DNA of 57,172 bases, taken from NCBI GenBank assembly GCA_944383515.1, contig CALWPV010000069.1, positions 1 to 57,172 on the forward strand. The letters run 5' to 3'. A program made the translations under genes and the position numbers. This DNA comes from an uncultured Clostridia bacterium (GTDB taxonomy: Bacteria > Bacillota > Clostridia > Lachnospirales > Bianqueaceae). The notes beneath the pieces were generated by a model. The model had not been told where the DNA came from and searched no databases. It saw only the letters and a program-made list of their open reading frames with translations. Every line of letters starts with the position of its first letter. The first letter of the stretch is position 1. This document shows, in pieces, positions 7,307 through 15,072 of this stretch.

Positions 7307-9394
7307 ATGGAAGTATATTCCGCGGAAAATATCCGCAACATCGTATTATTAGGACATGGCGGTGTCGGTAAAACGACGATCGCAGAGCAGATGGCCTTTA
7401 TTTCAAAAGGGACAACGCGTTTAGGGCGTGTGGCCGATAAGAACACGATTAGTGATTTCGATCCGGAAGAAACCAAGCGTGGTTTTTCAATCAATACGTC
7501 GGTGCTGCCGATTGAATGGAGCAGTAGTTTTATTAAACATAAAATTAATGTAATGGATACGCCCGGGTATTTTGATTTCGCCGGTGAAGTGGATGAAGCG
7601 CTGCGAGTCGCCAGCGGCGCCGTAATTGTGGTTTCGGCTAAGGCAGGGGTGCAGGTAGGCACCGAGCTGGCCTGGGAAAAAGCCGAAAAAGCCGGACTGC
7701 CGCGTATGATCTTTGTCAATGGTATGGATGAGGACGAGGCGGATCTGGTTAAGGTTCTGGAAGAATTGCAGGAGAAATTTGGCAAGGCCATTGCCCCCTT
7801 CCAGGTACCGTTTAAAGAAGATGGCAAATTTGCCGGATTTGTTAACGTACCCAAAATGGAGGGGCGGCGTTTTTCCGGCAACCGTGTAGAGGAGTGCCCG
7901 GTGCCGGAGGACATGCAGGAAGAAATTGAGCCTGTGCGCCAGATGATTCTGGAAGCAGTGGCGTCTACCGACGACGACCTTATGGAGCGCTTCTTCAATG
8001 ACGAAGAATTTACGCAGGAAGAAATTTTAACGGCTCTGCGCGTTGGTATTATGGCAGGGGATATTGTTCCGGTGCTTTGCGGCTCTGCCGCCAATGGTAT
8101 GGGTATTGGTGTCTTAATGAGTTCAATTTGCAGCTATTTCCCAAATCCGGTGTTGGCGCAGCCTACCAATCCGGCGCAGGATTTGAATGGCAATGCGATT
8201 GAGGTGCCTTGTCAGCCGGCGGGTAATATTTCTTTGCTGGTATTTAAGACGAGCGTGGATCCCTATTTAGGGAAGATTTCGTATTTTAAAGTGATGTCCG
8301 GTACGCTGCGTAAAGATACTACGCTGATGAATATCAATAAAGAGGTCGAGACGAAGGTAAGCCGTGTATATGTGATGCGCGGTAAGGAACAGATTGAGGT
8401 TCCGGAGCTGCGGGCCGGCGATATTGGCGCGCTGAGTAAACTGACGGTAACGACGACGGGAGATACGCTTTGCAGTAAGGGCTTTAATGTAAAATACGAG
8501 GGAGTGGAGTTTGCTCCTTCATTACTGTGTATGGCGATTCAACCTAAAAACAAGGGAGACGAGGACAAGGTAAGTTCTAGCCTAGCCAAGATTATGGAAG
8601 AGGATCCGACCGTGCGCACCGAGGTGGACAGCGAGCTGAAGCAGCAGCTGATCTATGGCGTAGGCGATCAGCATTTGGATGTCATTGTTAATAAACTGAA
8701 GAATAAGTTTAAAGTTGAAGTTGATCTGAGCAAGCCGAAAGTTTCGTATCGCGAGACTATTAACGGCAAGGCTGAAGTGCGCGGCAAATATAAGAAACAG
8801 TCGGGCGGACACGGACAGTATGGCGACGTTCTCATGGTATTTGAGCCCTCGGGCGATTTGAGCACTCCATATGTGTTTGAAGAGAAGATTTTTGGCGGTT
8901 CGGTGCCGAAAAACTACTTCCCGGCCGTAGAAAAGGGAATTCAGGAGAGCGTGAAGAGCGGCGTGCTGGCCGGCTATCCTATGGTAGGAGTTAAAGCTAC
9001 GCTGATCGACGGTTCGTATCATCCGGTGGATTCTTCGGAAATGGCGTTTAAAATGGCAACTTCTATGGCCTTTAAAGACGGAATTCCTAAAGCGAAACCG
9101 GTTATTTTGGAGCCGATTGTGGCCGTTCATATTTTGGTGGACGAAGCCTACATGGGTGACATTATGAGCGATATGACAAAGCGTCGGGGCCGCGTACTGG
9201 GCATGGAGCCGCAAGGCGGAAAGCAGATGATTGATGCGGAAGTGCCCATGGCCGAGATGTTCTCGTATCCTACGGATCTTCGTTCCATGACGCAGGGGCG
9301 TGGTTCTTATACCATGGAGTTTGTACGGTACGAAGAAGCCAGCCATGAAGTAATGGAAAAGATTATCGCGGAAAGTCAGGCAGCGCAGGCCTAA
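7307..9394 (+). CDS. Elongation factor G paralogue (EF-G-like translational GTPase)
   Basis: This 695-residue protein has the full domain order of EF-G: G domain, beta barrel, then domains III-V ending in RGRVLGMEPQGG and the RSMTQGRGSY region. It differs from housekeeping FusA. The P-loop is GHGGVGKTT (residues 16-24) instead of AHIDAGKTT, and the base-recognition motif NKMD reads NGMD (VNGMDEDEAD). DTPGYFDF (G3) and the switch I KRGFSINTS are intact. No rpsL, rpsG or tuf lies nearby, which also argues against the main FusA. AGGAGG precedes ATG, and a strong terminator ends the gene. The family is of uncertain function. Confidence 0.88.
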   Translation: MEVYSAENIRNIVLLGHGGVGKTTIAEQMAFISKGTTRLGRVADKNTISDFDPEETKRGFSINTSVLPIEWSSSFIKHKINVMDTPGYFDFAGEVDEALRVASGAVIVVSAKAGVQVGTELAWEKAEKAGLPRMIFVNGMDEDEADLVKVLEELQEKFGKAIAPFQVPFKEDGKFAGFVNVPKMEGRRFSGNRVEECPVPEDMQEEIEPVRQMILEAVASTDDDLMERFFNDEEFTQEEILTALRVGIMAGDIVPVLCGSAANGMGIGVLMSSICSYFPNPVLAQPTNPAQDLNGNAIEVPCQPAGNISLLVFKTSVDPYLGKISYFKVMSGTLRKDTTLMNINKEVETKVSRVYVMRGKEQIEVPELRAGDIGALSKLTVTTTGDTLCSKGFNVKYEGVEFAPSLLCMAIQPKNKGDEDKVSSSLAKIMEEDPTVRTEVDSELKQQLIYGVGDQHLDVIVNKLKNKFKVEVDLSKPKVSYRETINGKAEVRGKYKKQSGGHGQYGDVLMVFEPSGDLSTPYVFEEKIFGGSVPKNYFPAVEKGIQESVKSGVLAGYPMVGVKATLIDGSYHPVDSSEMAFKMATSMAFKDGIPKAKPVILEPIVAVHILVDEAYMGDIMSDMTKRRGRVLGMEPQGGKQMIDAEVPMAEMFSYPTDLRSMTQGRGSYTMEFVRYEEASHEVMEKIIAESQAAQA

Positions 9395-9417
9395 GCCTGT
9401 GATTGGCCCTAGTTTAT

Positions 9418-9463
9418 AAGCTCTTTAGCTGTGGAAAGCTGCCACGGCTAAAGAGCTTTTTTA
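9418..9463 (+). terminator. Strong intrinsic terminator after the EF-G-like gene
   Basis: AAGCTCTTTAGC (9418-9429) pairs with GCTAAAGAGCTT and runs into a T tract (9457-9462). Confidence 0.9.
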
Positions 9464-9485
9464 CAAATTGGAAACAGGAAAAGAG

Positions 9486-9514
9486 TTGTAATTTGGTGAA
9501 GGAATCGGTATAAT
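9486..9514 (+). promoter_or_regulatory. Promoter for the LCP gene
   Basis: TTGTAA (9486-9491) and TATAAT (9509-9514) have a 17-bp spacer, 44 bp before the proposed GTG start. Confidence 0.75.
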
Positions 9515-9557
9515 GAAAAATGGTTATTTTTATTGATTTATAGGAGTGACAAATAAC

Positions 9558-11699
9558 GTGGATCAAAAAGACCAAAGGAAAAGCGATCCGAACGGCAGAT
9601 CGATACCGCCAAGAAAACGGCCGGTTCGCTATGACGAGAACGGCAGACCGATACCGCCGAAAAAGCGTCCGGTTCGCTATGACGAGAACGGCAGACCGAT
9701 ACCGCCAAGAAAACGGCCGGTTCGCTACGACGAGAACGGGAGGCCGATACCGCCAAAAAAACGGCCGGTCCGCTACGACGCTAGTGGAAAGCCGATAGCG
9801 CCGTCTTCCCGAAATAGAACTACGCAAGATGAAGCGGCCAGAGCTCGCGCAGCAGCACGCAGAGCGAAAAGTAGTACTACCAGAACATTGGCGCATGAGG
9901 CAGATTTACACTCAGCACATATTAAACGCAGAGAAGAAGAGGCTAGGCTTCGGAGAATTCGGCAAAAAAAGAGAAGACAAGCAAGAGTGAGTCTATTAAC
10001 AGTGGGCATTCAGGTGATTCTTTCTATTGTGCTTTTTGTTATGGTGCTATTGCTGAATATGTTACCGCTTCAATACGTCCTGTTAATTCTTTTGGCATTG
10101 GTTTTGCTGGCTGGCATAATTATTTGGCTGCAGCGCAGCCCTAAGGCTAGGCGCGTAGGGCTAACCGTAAGCGTATTCTTTTCTGCTTTATTTTTAGTAG
10201 GTTCTATTTATATCGGCAAAACGTATTCGGTTATACAGAACCTTACGGCTGGCCAGCTAGGGGGTACTCGCGAGAGTAAGGTTTCTATTATTGTTTTACA
10301 GAACAGCACGGCGACGGGACTGGAAGATTTGGCCAGTCAGCGTTTTGGTATTCAAGAAACGATTGACAGAGAAAATACGGATCTTACCCTGCAAGATATT
10401 AGTATGAAGCTGGGCACGCAGCTGAATACGCTAGAGTACCAAAGCATTCCGGCACAAACGGAGGCGCTGTATTCAGGCGAGATTGACGCTATGGTGATTA
10501 ACGAAATGTATCGGTCTCTGATTCTGGAAAAGCATCCTGATTTTGATACCGAAACAAGAGTGCTCGATGCCTTTACGTACGAGCAAGAAGTAGAGGAATC
10601 TTCTAAAGCGGACATTCAGGTTAGCATGGAGCCTTTTAGCGTGTATCTGTCTGGAAACGACGAGTGGGGCGAGGTTTCTCTCGATAACGGACGTGCCGAT
10701 GTCAATATTATTGCGACGGTCAATCCTACAACGAAGCAGGTGCTGCTAACAACTGTCCCCCGTGATTATTATGTAGATCTACCGTTTATGAAGGAGAGCG
10801 ATTTGCCTGATAAGCTGACGCATGCGGGCTTATATGGTATTGATACCTCTATGGAGACGCTAGAAAATTTGTTAGATGTTCAGCTGGATTATTATGTACG
10901 CATCAATTTCAGCGGTTTTCAAAATATTATTGAGGCGCTGGGAGGCGTTACCGTATATTCCGAATATGACTTTACGTCTATTGACGGTAAGGAATTTGTG
11001 AAAGGGTATAATGATCTAAACGGTTATGAGGCACTGCTTTTTGTTCGCGAGCGTTATGCCTTTGAAAATGGCGACGTACAGCGCGGACGAAACCAGATGG
11101 CCATGATTCAGGCTATGCTGGATAAAATCTTTTCACCAACCATTCTTACCAATTATATGAGCTTAATGGATAGCCTTTCGTCTTGTTTTATTACCGATAT
11201 GCCTACCAGTAAAATTGGCGATCTGGTGCGAATGCAGCTGGACGATTGGGCGCAGTGGAATATTGTCTCAAACAGCTTAACCGGCTATATTGCGGATATG
11301 CCCACGTATTCCTATGGTTCTTCGGAGACGCTGTCTGTGATTCTTCCAGATGAAAGTGATGTAGAAAACGCGAAAGAACTCATTGACGCCTGCATCAATG
11401 GAGAAACGCTGCGCGAACCGGTGAAAGACGTTGGCCTGCGATATGCCAGTGATTATCCGCAGGTTCTTGCTCGGTATTCCGACGATTATACCGATGATTA
11501 TGATTACAATTATGATTATGGGTACGATTATGAGGCGGATTCCTACGGGTACGGGTATAGCGATTCGGCGGACGACTACGATTATGGCTATGACAATGAT
11601 TATGGCTATGACAACGAGTATGACTATGGGTATGAGGACGGGACAACGTACGATTATAGTTATGAGTCCAGCTATTCTTCGTATGGTCAATACGACTAG
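9558..11699 (+). CDS. LytR-CpsA-Psr (LCP) family envelope protein with repeat-rich tails
   Basis: LCP enzymes transfer glycopolymers such as teichoic acids or capsule from lipid carriers to peptidoglycan outside the membrane. Here a cytoplasmic N-terminus carries four 16-residue basic repeats (RPIPPxKRPVRYDENG). Two or three membrane helices follow at about residues 144-220. After an unassigned outer region comes the LCP domain at about 380-525, with TVPRDYYV, DYYVRINFSGF, ALGGVTV and the LLFVRER and RGRNQ arginine motifs. The C-terminus (about 640-713) is almost only Asp, Tyr, Gly, Glu and Ser. GTG 9558 is preferred because an in-frame GTG at 9546 lies within the AGGAG site. The position before sigK may be incidental. 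Confidence 0.9.
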   Translation: MDQKDQRKSDPNGRSIPPRKRPVRYDENGRPIPPKKRPVRYDENGRPIPPRKRPVRYDENGRPIPPKKRPVRYDASGKPIAPSSRNRTTQDEAARARAAARRAKSSTTRTLAHEADLHSAHIKRREEEARLRRIRQKKRRQARVSLLTVGIQVILSIVLFVMVLLLNMLPLQYVLLILLALVLLAGIIIWLQRSPKARRVGLTVSVFFSALFLVGSIYIGKTYSVIQNLTAGQLGGTRESKVSIIVLQNSTATGLEDLASQRFGIQETIDRENTDLTLQDISMKLGTQLNTLEYQSIPAQTEALYSGEIDAMVINEMYRSLILEKHPDFDTETRVLDAFTYEQEVEESSKADIQVSMEPFSVYLSGNDEWGEVSLDNGRADVNIIATVNPTTKQVLLTTVPRDYYVDLPFMKESDLPDKLTHAGLYGIDTSMETLENLLDVQLDYYVRINFSGFQNIIEALGGVTVYSEYDFTSIDGKEFVKGYNDLNGYEALLFVRERYAFENGDVQRGRNQMAMIQAMLDKIFSPTILTNYMSLMDSLSSCFITDMPTSKIGDLVRMQLDDWAQWNIVSNSLTGYIADMPTYSYGSSETLSVILPDESDVENAKELIDACINGETLREPVKDVGLRYASDYPQVLARYSDDYTDDYDYNYDYGYDYEADSYGYGYSDSADDYDYGYDNDYGYDNEYDYGYEDGTTYDYSYESSYSSYGQYD
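9594..9785 (+). repeat. Four tandem 48-bp coding repeats
   Basis: The units are 9594-9641, 9642-9689, 9690-9737 and 9738-9785, each encoding one 16-residue basic Pro/Arg/Lys repeat of the LCP protein. Units 1-3 are nearly identical in DNA, and unit 4 is more diverged. Changes in copy number between strains would be expected. Confidence 0.9.
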
Positions 11700-11730
11700 C
11701 CGATTTTTCTGAAATTCTTCATTTTAAAAA

Positions 11731-11786
11731 GAGAAACCACATATGCTGTAAAAGACTACTTAGGAGCAGTATTATGTGGTTTACTC
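11731..11786 (+). promoter_or_regulatory. Inverted repeat enclosing the sigK ribosome binding site and start
   Basis: AAACCACATA (11734-11743) is the exact reverse complement of TATGTGGTTT (11773-11782), which contains the sigK ATG (11774-11776). The arms extend to GAG/CTC with one bulged base. The loop holds the ribosome binding site TAGGAG (11761-11766). It could sequester the start codon or act as a terminator for the LCP transcript. Confidence 0.55.
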
Positions 11787-12457
11787 TTTTATTACAGGTT
11801 CTTTTTCATGCACGATATGAAGCGGGAGGAGGGTCTTTTGCCAAACCGATGTCGGCGGCCGAAGAGCAGGCATGCTTAACGCGGCTGGCTGCCGGAGACC
11901 CGAAGGCGCGGGAAGAACTAATTGAGCGCAATATGAGGCTGGTTGCTCATATTGTACGAAAATATGCGGCAACCGTTACCAGCTGGGAACCGGACGATCT
12001 GATTTCGGTAGGGGCGATTGGGCTGATTAAAGGAATTGATACCTATGATATGGAGAAAAAAGCAAAGTTAAGTACGTATCTGGCGCGCTGCATCGAAAAT
12101 GAAATTTTAATGCTTTTACGGGCAGACAAGAAAAAGAAACAAGATGTTTCTCTGCAAGAACCGATCGGACAGGACAAAGAGGGCAATACAATTTCCTGGG
12201 ACGACGTGCTGGTATATGAAGATGAATCGGTAACGGAACAGGTTGATCTGGCCATGAATAAAAAAGAGCTGTTAGCAGCGATGCAGCAAGAGCTTACACT
12301 GCGCGAGCGCGACGTATTAGAGAGGCGCTATGGCTTAAAAGGAAATAAAGAAGAAACGCAGCGACAGGTGGCTAAATCTATGGGCATTAGCCGGAGCTAT
12401 GTATCCCGAATAGAGAAAAAAGCGTTAGAAAAATTGCAAAAGAAAATGTGCCGATGA
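11774..12457 (+). CDS. sigK: RNA polymerase sporulation sigma factor, SigK type
   Basis: This 227-residue sigma-70 family factor matches the late mother-cell factor SigK in length and layout. A hydrophobic, pro-sequence-like N-terminus (MWFTLLLQVLFHARY) is followed by region 2 (NMRLVAHIVRKY, DDLISVGAIGLIKGIDTY, LSTYLARCIENEILMLLR), the DVSLQEPIGQDKEGN linker and region 4 with LTLRERDVLERRYGL and the HTH SRSYVSRIEKKALEKL. In the mother cell SigK directs coat and cortex genes. The gene is continuous, with no skin-type interruption. TAGGAG lies 7 nt before ATG. SigE also has a pro-sequence, but the context and the IGQDKEGN motif fit SigK. Confidence 0.85.
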   Translation: MWFTLLLQVLFHARYEAGGGSFAKPMSAAEEQACLTRLAAGDPKAREELIERNMRLVAHIVRKYAATVTSWEPDDLISVGAIGLIKGIDTYDMEKKAKLSTYLARCIENEILMLLRADKKKKQDVSLQEPIGQDKEGNTISWDDVLVYEDESVTEQVDLAMNKKELLAAMQQELTLRERDVLERRYGLKGNKEETQRQVAKSMGISRSYVSRIEKKALEKLQKKMCR

Positions 12458-12496
12458 AAAAACGGTAATAAGCAGGCGCGTGGGCAAATAGGTAAC

Positions 12497-12533
12497 AAAA
12501 AAACGGGGGTAAGAGAGGATCCCCCGTTTTTTT
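12497..12533 (+). terminator. Intrinsic terminator after sigK
   Basis: ACGGGGG and CCCCCGT form the stem, with A and T tracts on either side. The T tract is seven bases. Confidence 0.9.
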
Positions 12534-12547
12534 AATTTACAACGTGC

Positions 12548-12744
12548 TTAATAGCCGCTTGAGGTCAATAATATAGACAGGCGCGTTGTATTTGCATTGA
12601 TCAGAAGTCGATGGGTGCAGCAAGCAATATGCGTAGGCGCACCGGATAGAAACGAAGATTCATGAAGCTCTTCAATGGTAATGCTTAGCTGGTGCAGTTT
12701 GGCTACATCTTCATCGGTCACTTCCCATCCGTTCTGGACTTTGA
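12548..12744 (-). pseudogene. Open C-terminal coding remnant, unrecognised
   Basis: The minus strand is open from about 12744 to a TAA at 12548 and reads NGWEVTDEDVAKLHQLSI, continuing for about 57 residues after a possible GTG at 12721. No ATG, ribosome binding site or promoter is seen, and the sequence upstream on this strand looks decayed. The composition resembles real coding sequence more than chance. I do not recognise the family. It ends against the sigK terminator. Confidence 0.35.
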
Positions 12745-12984
12745 AAAGAAGAAGCGATAAAAGAAGTGGCGGCTCTGAAAGCCAGAAAAGCAGATTTTTA
12801 GGGGGAGAACGCTGCTTTTGAGGAAATCAATAAAAATCATTGTGAATAGTTACAGCAGAGTGATGATAAAATCCATTCTCTGCAAGATGATTTGAAGCAG
12901 TCCGAGCAAGAAGTAGAAAAGGCAAAAACGCAGGCTAATAAAGGCAGAGGAAATAGGTTGAGAAAGAGCAGAAATAGGGTAATT
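12745..12984 (+). pseudogene. Degraded coiled-coil coding remnant
   Basis: One + frame from 12745 reads as a Lys/Glu/Ala-rich coiled coil interrupted by two TAG stops: KEEAIKEVAALKARKADF, stop, GENAAFEEINKNHCE, stop, LQQSDDKIHSLQDDLKQ and on to EVEKAKTQANK. After that the same style continues in the next frame (KAEEIG). Coiled coils of this type occur in the C-terminus of Mob/Pre-type relaxases, but this assignment is only a guess. It is evidence that this interval once held a mobile or accessory gene. Confidence 0.4.
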
Positions 12985-13034
12985 CATTTGCTGGCAGAGC
13001 TTTGTTATTTCCCAATAAAAGCTATATATAATAC

Positions 13035-13063
13035 TTGAAACTTTACGCATAAACTTGTATAAT
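13035..13063 (+). promoter_or_regulatory. Promoter of the DeoR-kinase unit with possible operator
   Basis: TTGAAA (13035-13040) and TATAAT (13058-13063) are 17 bp apart. Just downstream, AACAAACAATTGCAAACAAAC (13079-13099, given here as its key units AACAAACA and GCAAACAAAC) is a short direct repeat of the CAAACA type often bound by DeoR proteins, so autoregulation is possible. Confidence 0.6.
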
Positions 13064-13131
13064 CAATTATAAATAAGAACAAACAATTGCAAACAAACCC
13101 TGGAATGAGAATAAAAGGGAGTGATAATGAT

Positions 13132-13911
13132 ATGTTCATGGAAGAAAGGCAAAGAGATATTGTAAACAGAGTAAATGAGACAGGAAGAATTATGGTATCT
13201 GAAATTCAAGAGCTATATCAAATATCTGCAGATTGCGCCAGGAGAGATCTGCGGGTACTGGAAAGCAGAGGACTGTTGCAAAGAACTCATGGAGGTGCTA
13301 TTGCAGCAACACCAAAAGGAATTTATCCGGATGCAAACTATAATCCAAAAGATTTATCAGAAATAAAAAAGAGTTACTTGGCCATTGCGAAACGAGCAAT
13401 AGAATATATAAAGGAGCATGATGTAATCTACATTACTACATCATCAGTAGGCTATTATATGGCTTTGAATTTACCTGATAATATAAATATAACCGTTTTA
13501 ACATACTCTGTCACAATAGCAGAAGTTTTGAGAAAAAAAGAAAATATTACTGTTATTCTTCTGGGAGGAGAAATGTCACATAAAGGACATTGTCATGATT
13601 ACTATACGATACAAATGGTGAAAAACATACGAACAGATAAATCCTTTTTATCCCATTCAGCGTTATCTATGGATTTTGGAGCATCTATACATAATAGTGC
13701 GGGTGTAGAGTTTGGAAGAGCAGTTATGGAGAATAGTATCATGAATATAGGGTTATATCCATCTGAAAAAATAGAGAAATCATCTGTTCACTCTGTATGT
13801 AAAATCGATGATTATGATTTGCTCATAACTGATAAAAATGTTTCTGACGATTGTTTATTGCAAATGGATGAAATAGGGGGCAATTATATCGTGGTTGACG
13901 CGGAGGGTTAA
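13132..13911 (+). CDS. DeoR/GlpR family transcriptional regulator
   Basis: This 259-residue protein has an N-terminal DeoR-type winged helix (EERQRDIVNRVNETG ... CARRDLRVLESRGLLQRTHGGAI, residues about 4-60). A C-terminal DeoRC sugar-phosphate sensor domain follows, with TTSSVGYYMA, ILLGGEMSHKGHC and LLITDKNVSDD. ATG 13132 has GGGAG 10 nt upstream; the upstream TTG at 13087 has no ribosome binding site. The gene and its partner kinase are visibly richer in A/T than their neighbours and lie between decayed remnants, so recent acquisition is likely. The likely role is to control the adjoining kinase gene in response to a phosphorylated sugar, but the effector is unknown. Confidence 0.88.
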   Translation: MFMEERQRDIVNRVNETGRIMVSEIQELYQISADCARRDLRVLESRGLLQRTHGGAIAATPKGIYPDANYNPKDLSEIKKSYLAIAKRAIEYIKEHDVIYITTSSVGYYMALNLPDNINITVLTYSVTIAEVLRKKENITVILLGGEMSHKGHCHDYYTIQMVKNIRTDKSFLSHSALSMDFGASIHNSAGVEFGRAVMENSIMNIGLYPSEKIEKSSVHSVCKIDDYDLLITDKNVSDDCLLQMDEIGGNYIVVDAEG

Positions 13912-13913
13912 AA

Positions 13914-14519
13914 ATGTACTGTATCTTAGTGACCGGGATTCCTGCTGCGGGGAAAAGCACAATGGCAGCACTTTTAGCAGAACACTTCGGATTACCTGTT
14001 ATTTCAAAAGATAAAATTAAAGAATTAATGTATGATGATATAGGGTTTTGTTCCAGGGAAGAAAAAGTTAAATTAGGTATTGCTAGTATGAATATTATGT
14101 ACTATATGGCGGAACAGTTAATGAAAAATAGTCAGCCATTTATACTTGAAAATAATTTTGAAAAAGTATCAAGGAAGCCCCTAATAGAAATTCTTGAAAG
14201 ATATTCATATATAGCGATTACTGTAACATTGACAGGAAATTACTCTATAATATATGAACGTTTTGTAGAAAGAAATAATAGCCCGGACAGACATAGAGGT
14301 CATGTTGTAAATGACTGCTATCCAGAAAAAACTCCGAATAAAGATGTTAAACCTATTTCATATGAAAACTTTGTGAGTGGAATTATTGATAGAGGGGTAG
14401 ACAACTTCGTAGCGAATGGTCCGCGTATTGTTATGGACACAACGGATTTTAATAAAATACATATGGAAATGCTGATAAAGAAGATAAATAGTTATAGAGA
14501 GGAAATATTACATGGTTGA
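13914..14519 (+). CDS. AAA_33-type P-loop kinase / ATP-binding protein
   Basis: This 201-residue P-loop protein begins with a Walker A motif GIPAAGKST (residues 8-16) followed by ISKDKIKELMYDD. The layout is typical of zeta-toxin-like or gluconate/nucleoside-type small kinases of the AAA_33 group. FILENNF and ERFVERNNSPDRHRGHV resemble the second acidic site and the arginine lid. It starts 2 nt after the DeoR stop, so the pair is one unit. The substrate is unknown; a sugar or nucleoside is plausible given the DeoR partner. No antitoxin-like neighbour is seen, so a zeta toxin is unlikely. Base composition is A/T-rich, as in its partner. Confidence 0.8.
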   Translation: MYCILVTGIPAAGKSTMAALLAEHFGLPVISKDKIKELMYDDIGFCSREEKVKLGIASMNIMYYMAEQLMKNSQPFILENNFEKVSRKPLIEILERYSYIAITVTLTGNYSIIYERFVERNNSPDRHRGHVVNDCYPEKTPNKDVKPISYENFVSGIIDRGVDNFVANGPRIVMDTTDFNKIHMEMLIKKINSYREEILHG

Positions 14520-14520
14520 T

Positions 14521-15031
14521 TCTCAATTCCTTTTAAAATAATTTCTGTACCAAAGAACGGTGCATCATATTTTTCGTAGGAAACTGCCAAATATTCCTAG
14601 TTGGTTTGGTGCTTACAGAGTCAGGCATCATGAATTTCAGCCTTAGCGCTTCCCAGCTCGGTTCCGGTATGAATGGAAAAAAAGCTGCTTTGAAAATAGG
14701 CAAACTTTAACCCGACTCCTTTTTCGCCAATTTGATTCTCGTCATCCGATTTGTCGGTGGAGAAGGGACGGAGAAGCTCGATCAGTTTTTCTGGCGCGAT
14801 ACCGCAACCATTGTCACGAATAGAAATGGCGTGCTGCTGACAGTCTATATGTAGCTCAATTTTACCAGGGGACGAAGCAGTAGAACGCCGAATCGCGTCT
14901 ACTGCATTTTGAACCAGTTCAGCCAGAATATCCCAGAAGTTATTATAGCTATCATCGATACCACGAATACTCTGGCGAATCTGATTGAGCGTAGGAACTA
15001 AAAAATCCAGAAAGATCTCACTTACTCCCAT
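14521..15031 (-). pseudogene. Truncated GHKL-type ATPase (histidine kinase/Hsp90/MutL fold)
   Basis: The first 136 residues (15031 to 14621) hold a GHKL nucleotide-binding fold: N-box ELVQNAVDA, G1 box DNGCGIAPEK and G2 box GEKGVGLKFA. The frame then meets TGA at 14621. Beyond it the same frame reads LCKHQTN, a TAG, and EYLAVSYEKYDAPFFGTEII up to about 14521, which is clearly former coding sequence. The remainder of the gene is replaced by the kinase gene on the other strand. Full-length relatives of this ATP-binding group are several hundred residues long, so this copy is almost certainly dead. The 5' end has a reasonable site (AGGAGGTATGG) at ATG 15031. Confidence 0.75.
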
Positions 15032-15072
15032 ACCTCCTACTTTTTTATTACTGCGGGCAACAATTTACTTAT

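Noticed and set aside
7207-8094. Minus-strand open frame of 295 codons opposite the EF-G-like GTPase domain
   Set aside because: Ser/Thr/Ala-rich shadow of the GTPase coding sequence without start signals or recognisable motifs.
8582-9346. Long minus-strand open frame of 254 codons inside the EF-G-like gene
   Set aside because: It is antisense to well-conserved domains, its translation is rich in His/Arg/Asn as expected of a mirror frame, and it has no ribosome binding site.
9594-9785. Possible CRISPR-like array
   Set aside because: The 48-bp units are directly adjacent with no spacers and encode an in-frame peptide repeat, so this is a coding tandem repeat.
11277-11690. Minus-strand Ile/Val-rich open frames opposite the LCP tail
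   Set aside because: They arise because GAT/TAT codons read as ATC/ATA on the other strand; the hydrophobic text is an artefact of the Asp/Tyr repeats.
13914-14519. Zeta-toxin assignment for the P-loop kinase
   Set aside because: The Walker A region is compatible, but no epsilon-type antitoxin or other short partner gene is present, and the DeoR neighbour suits a metabolic kinase better.
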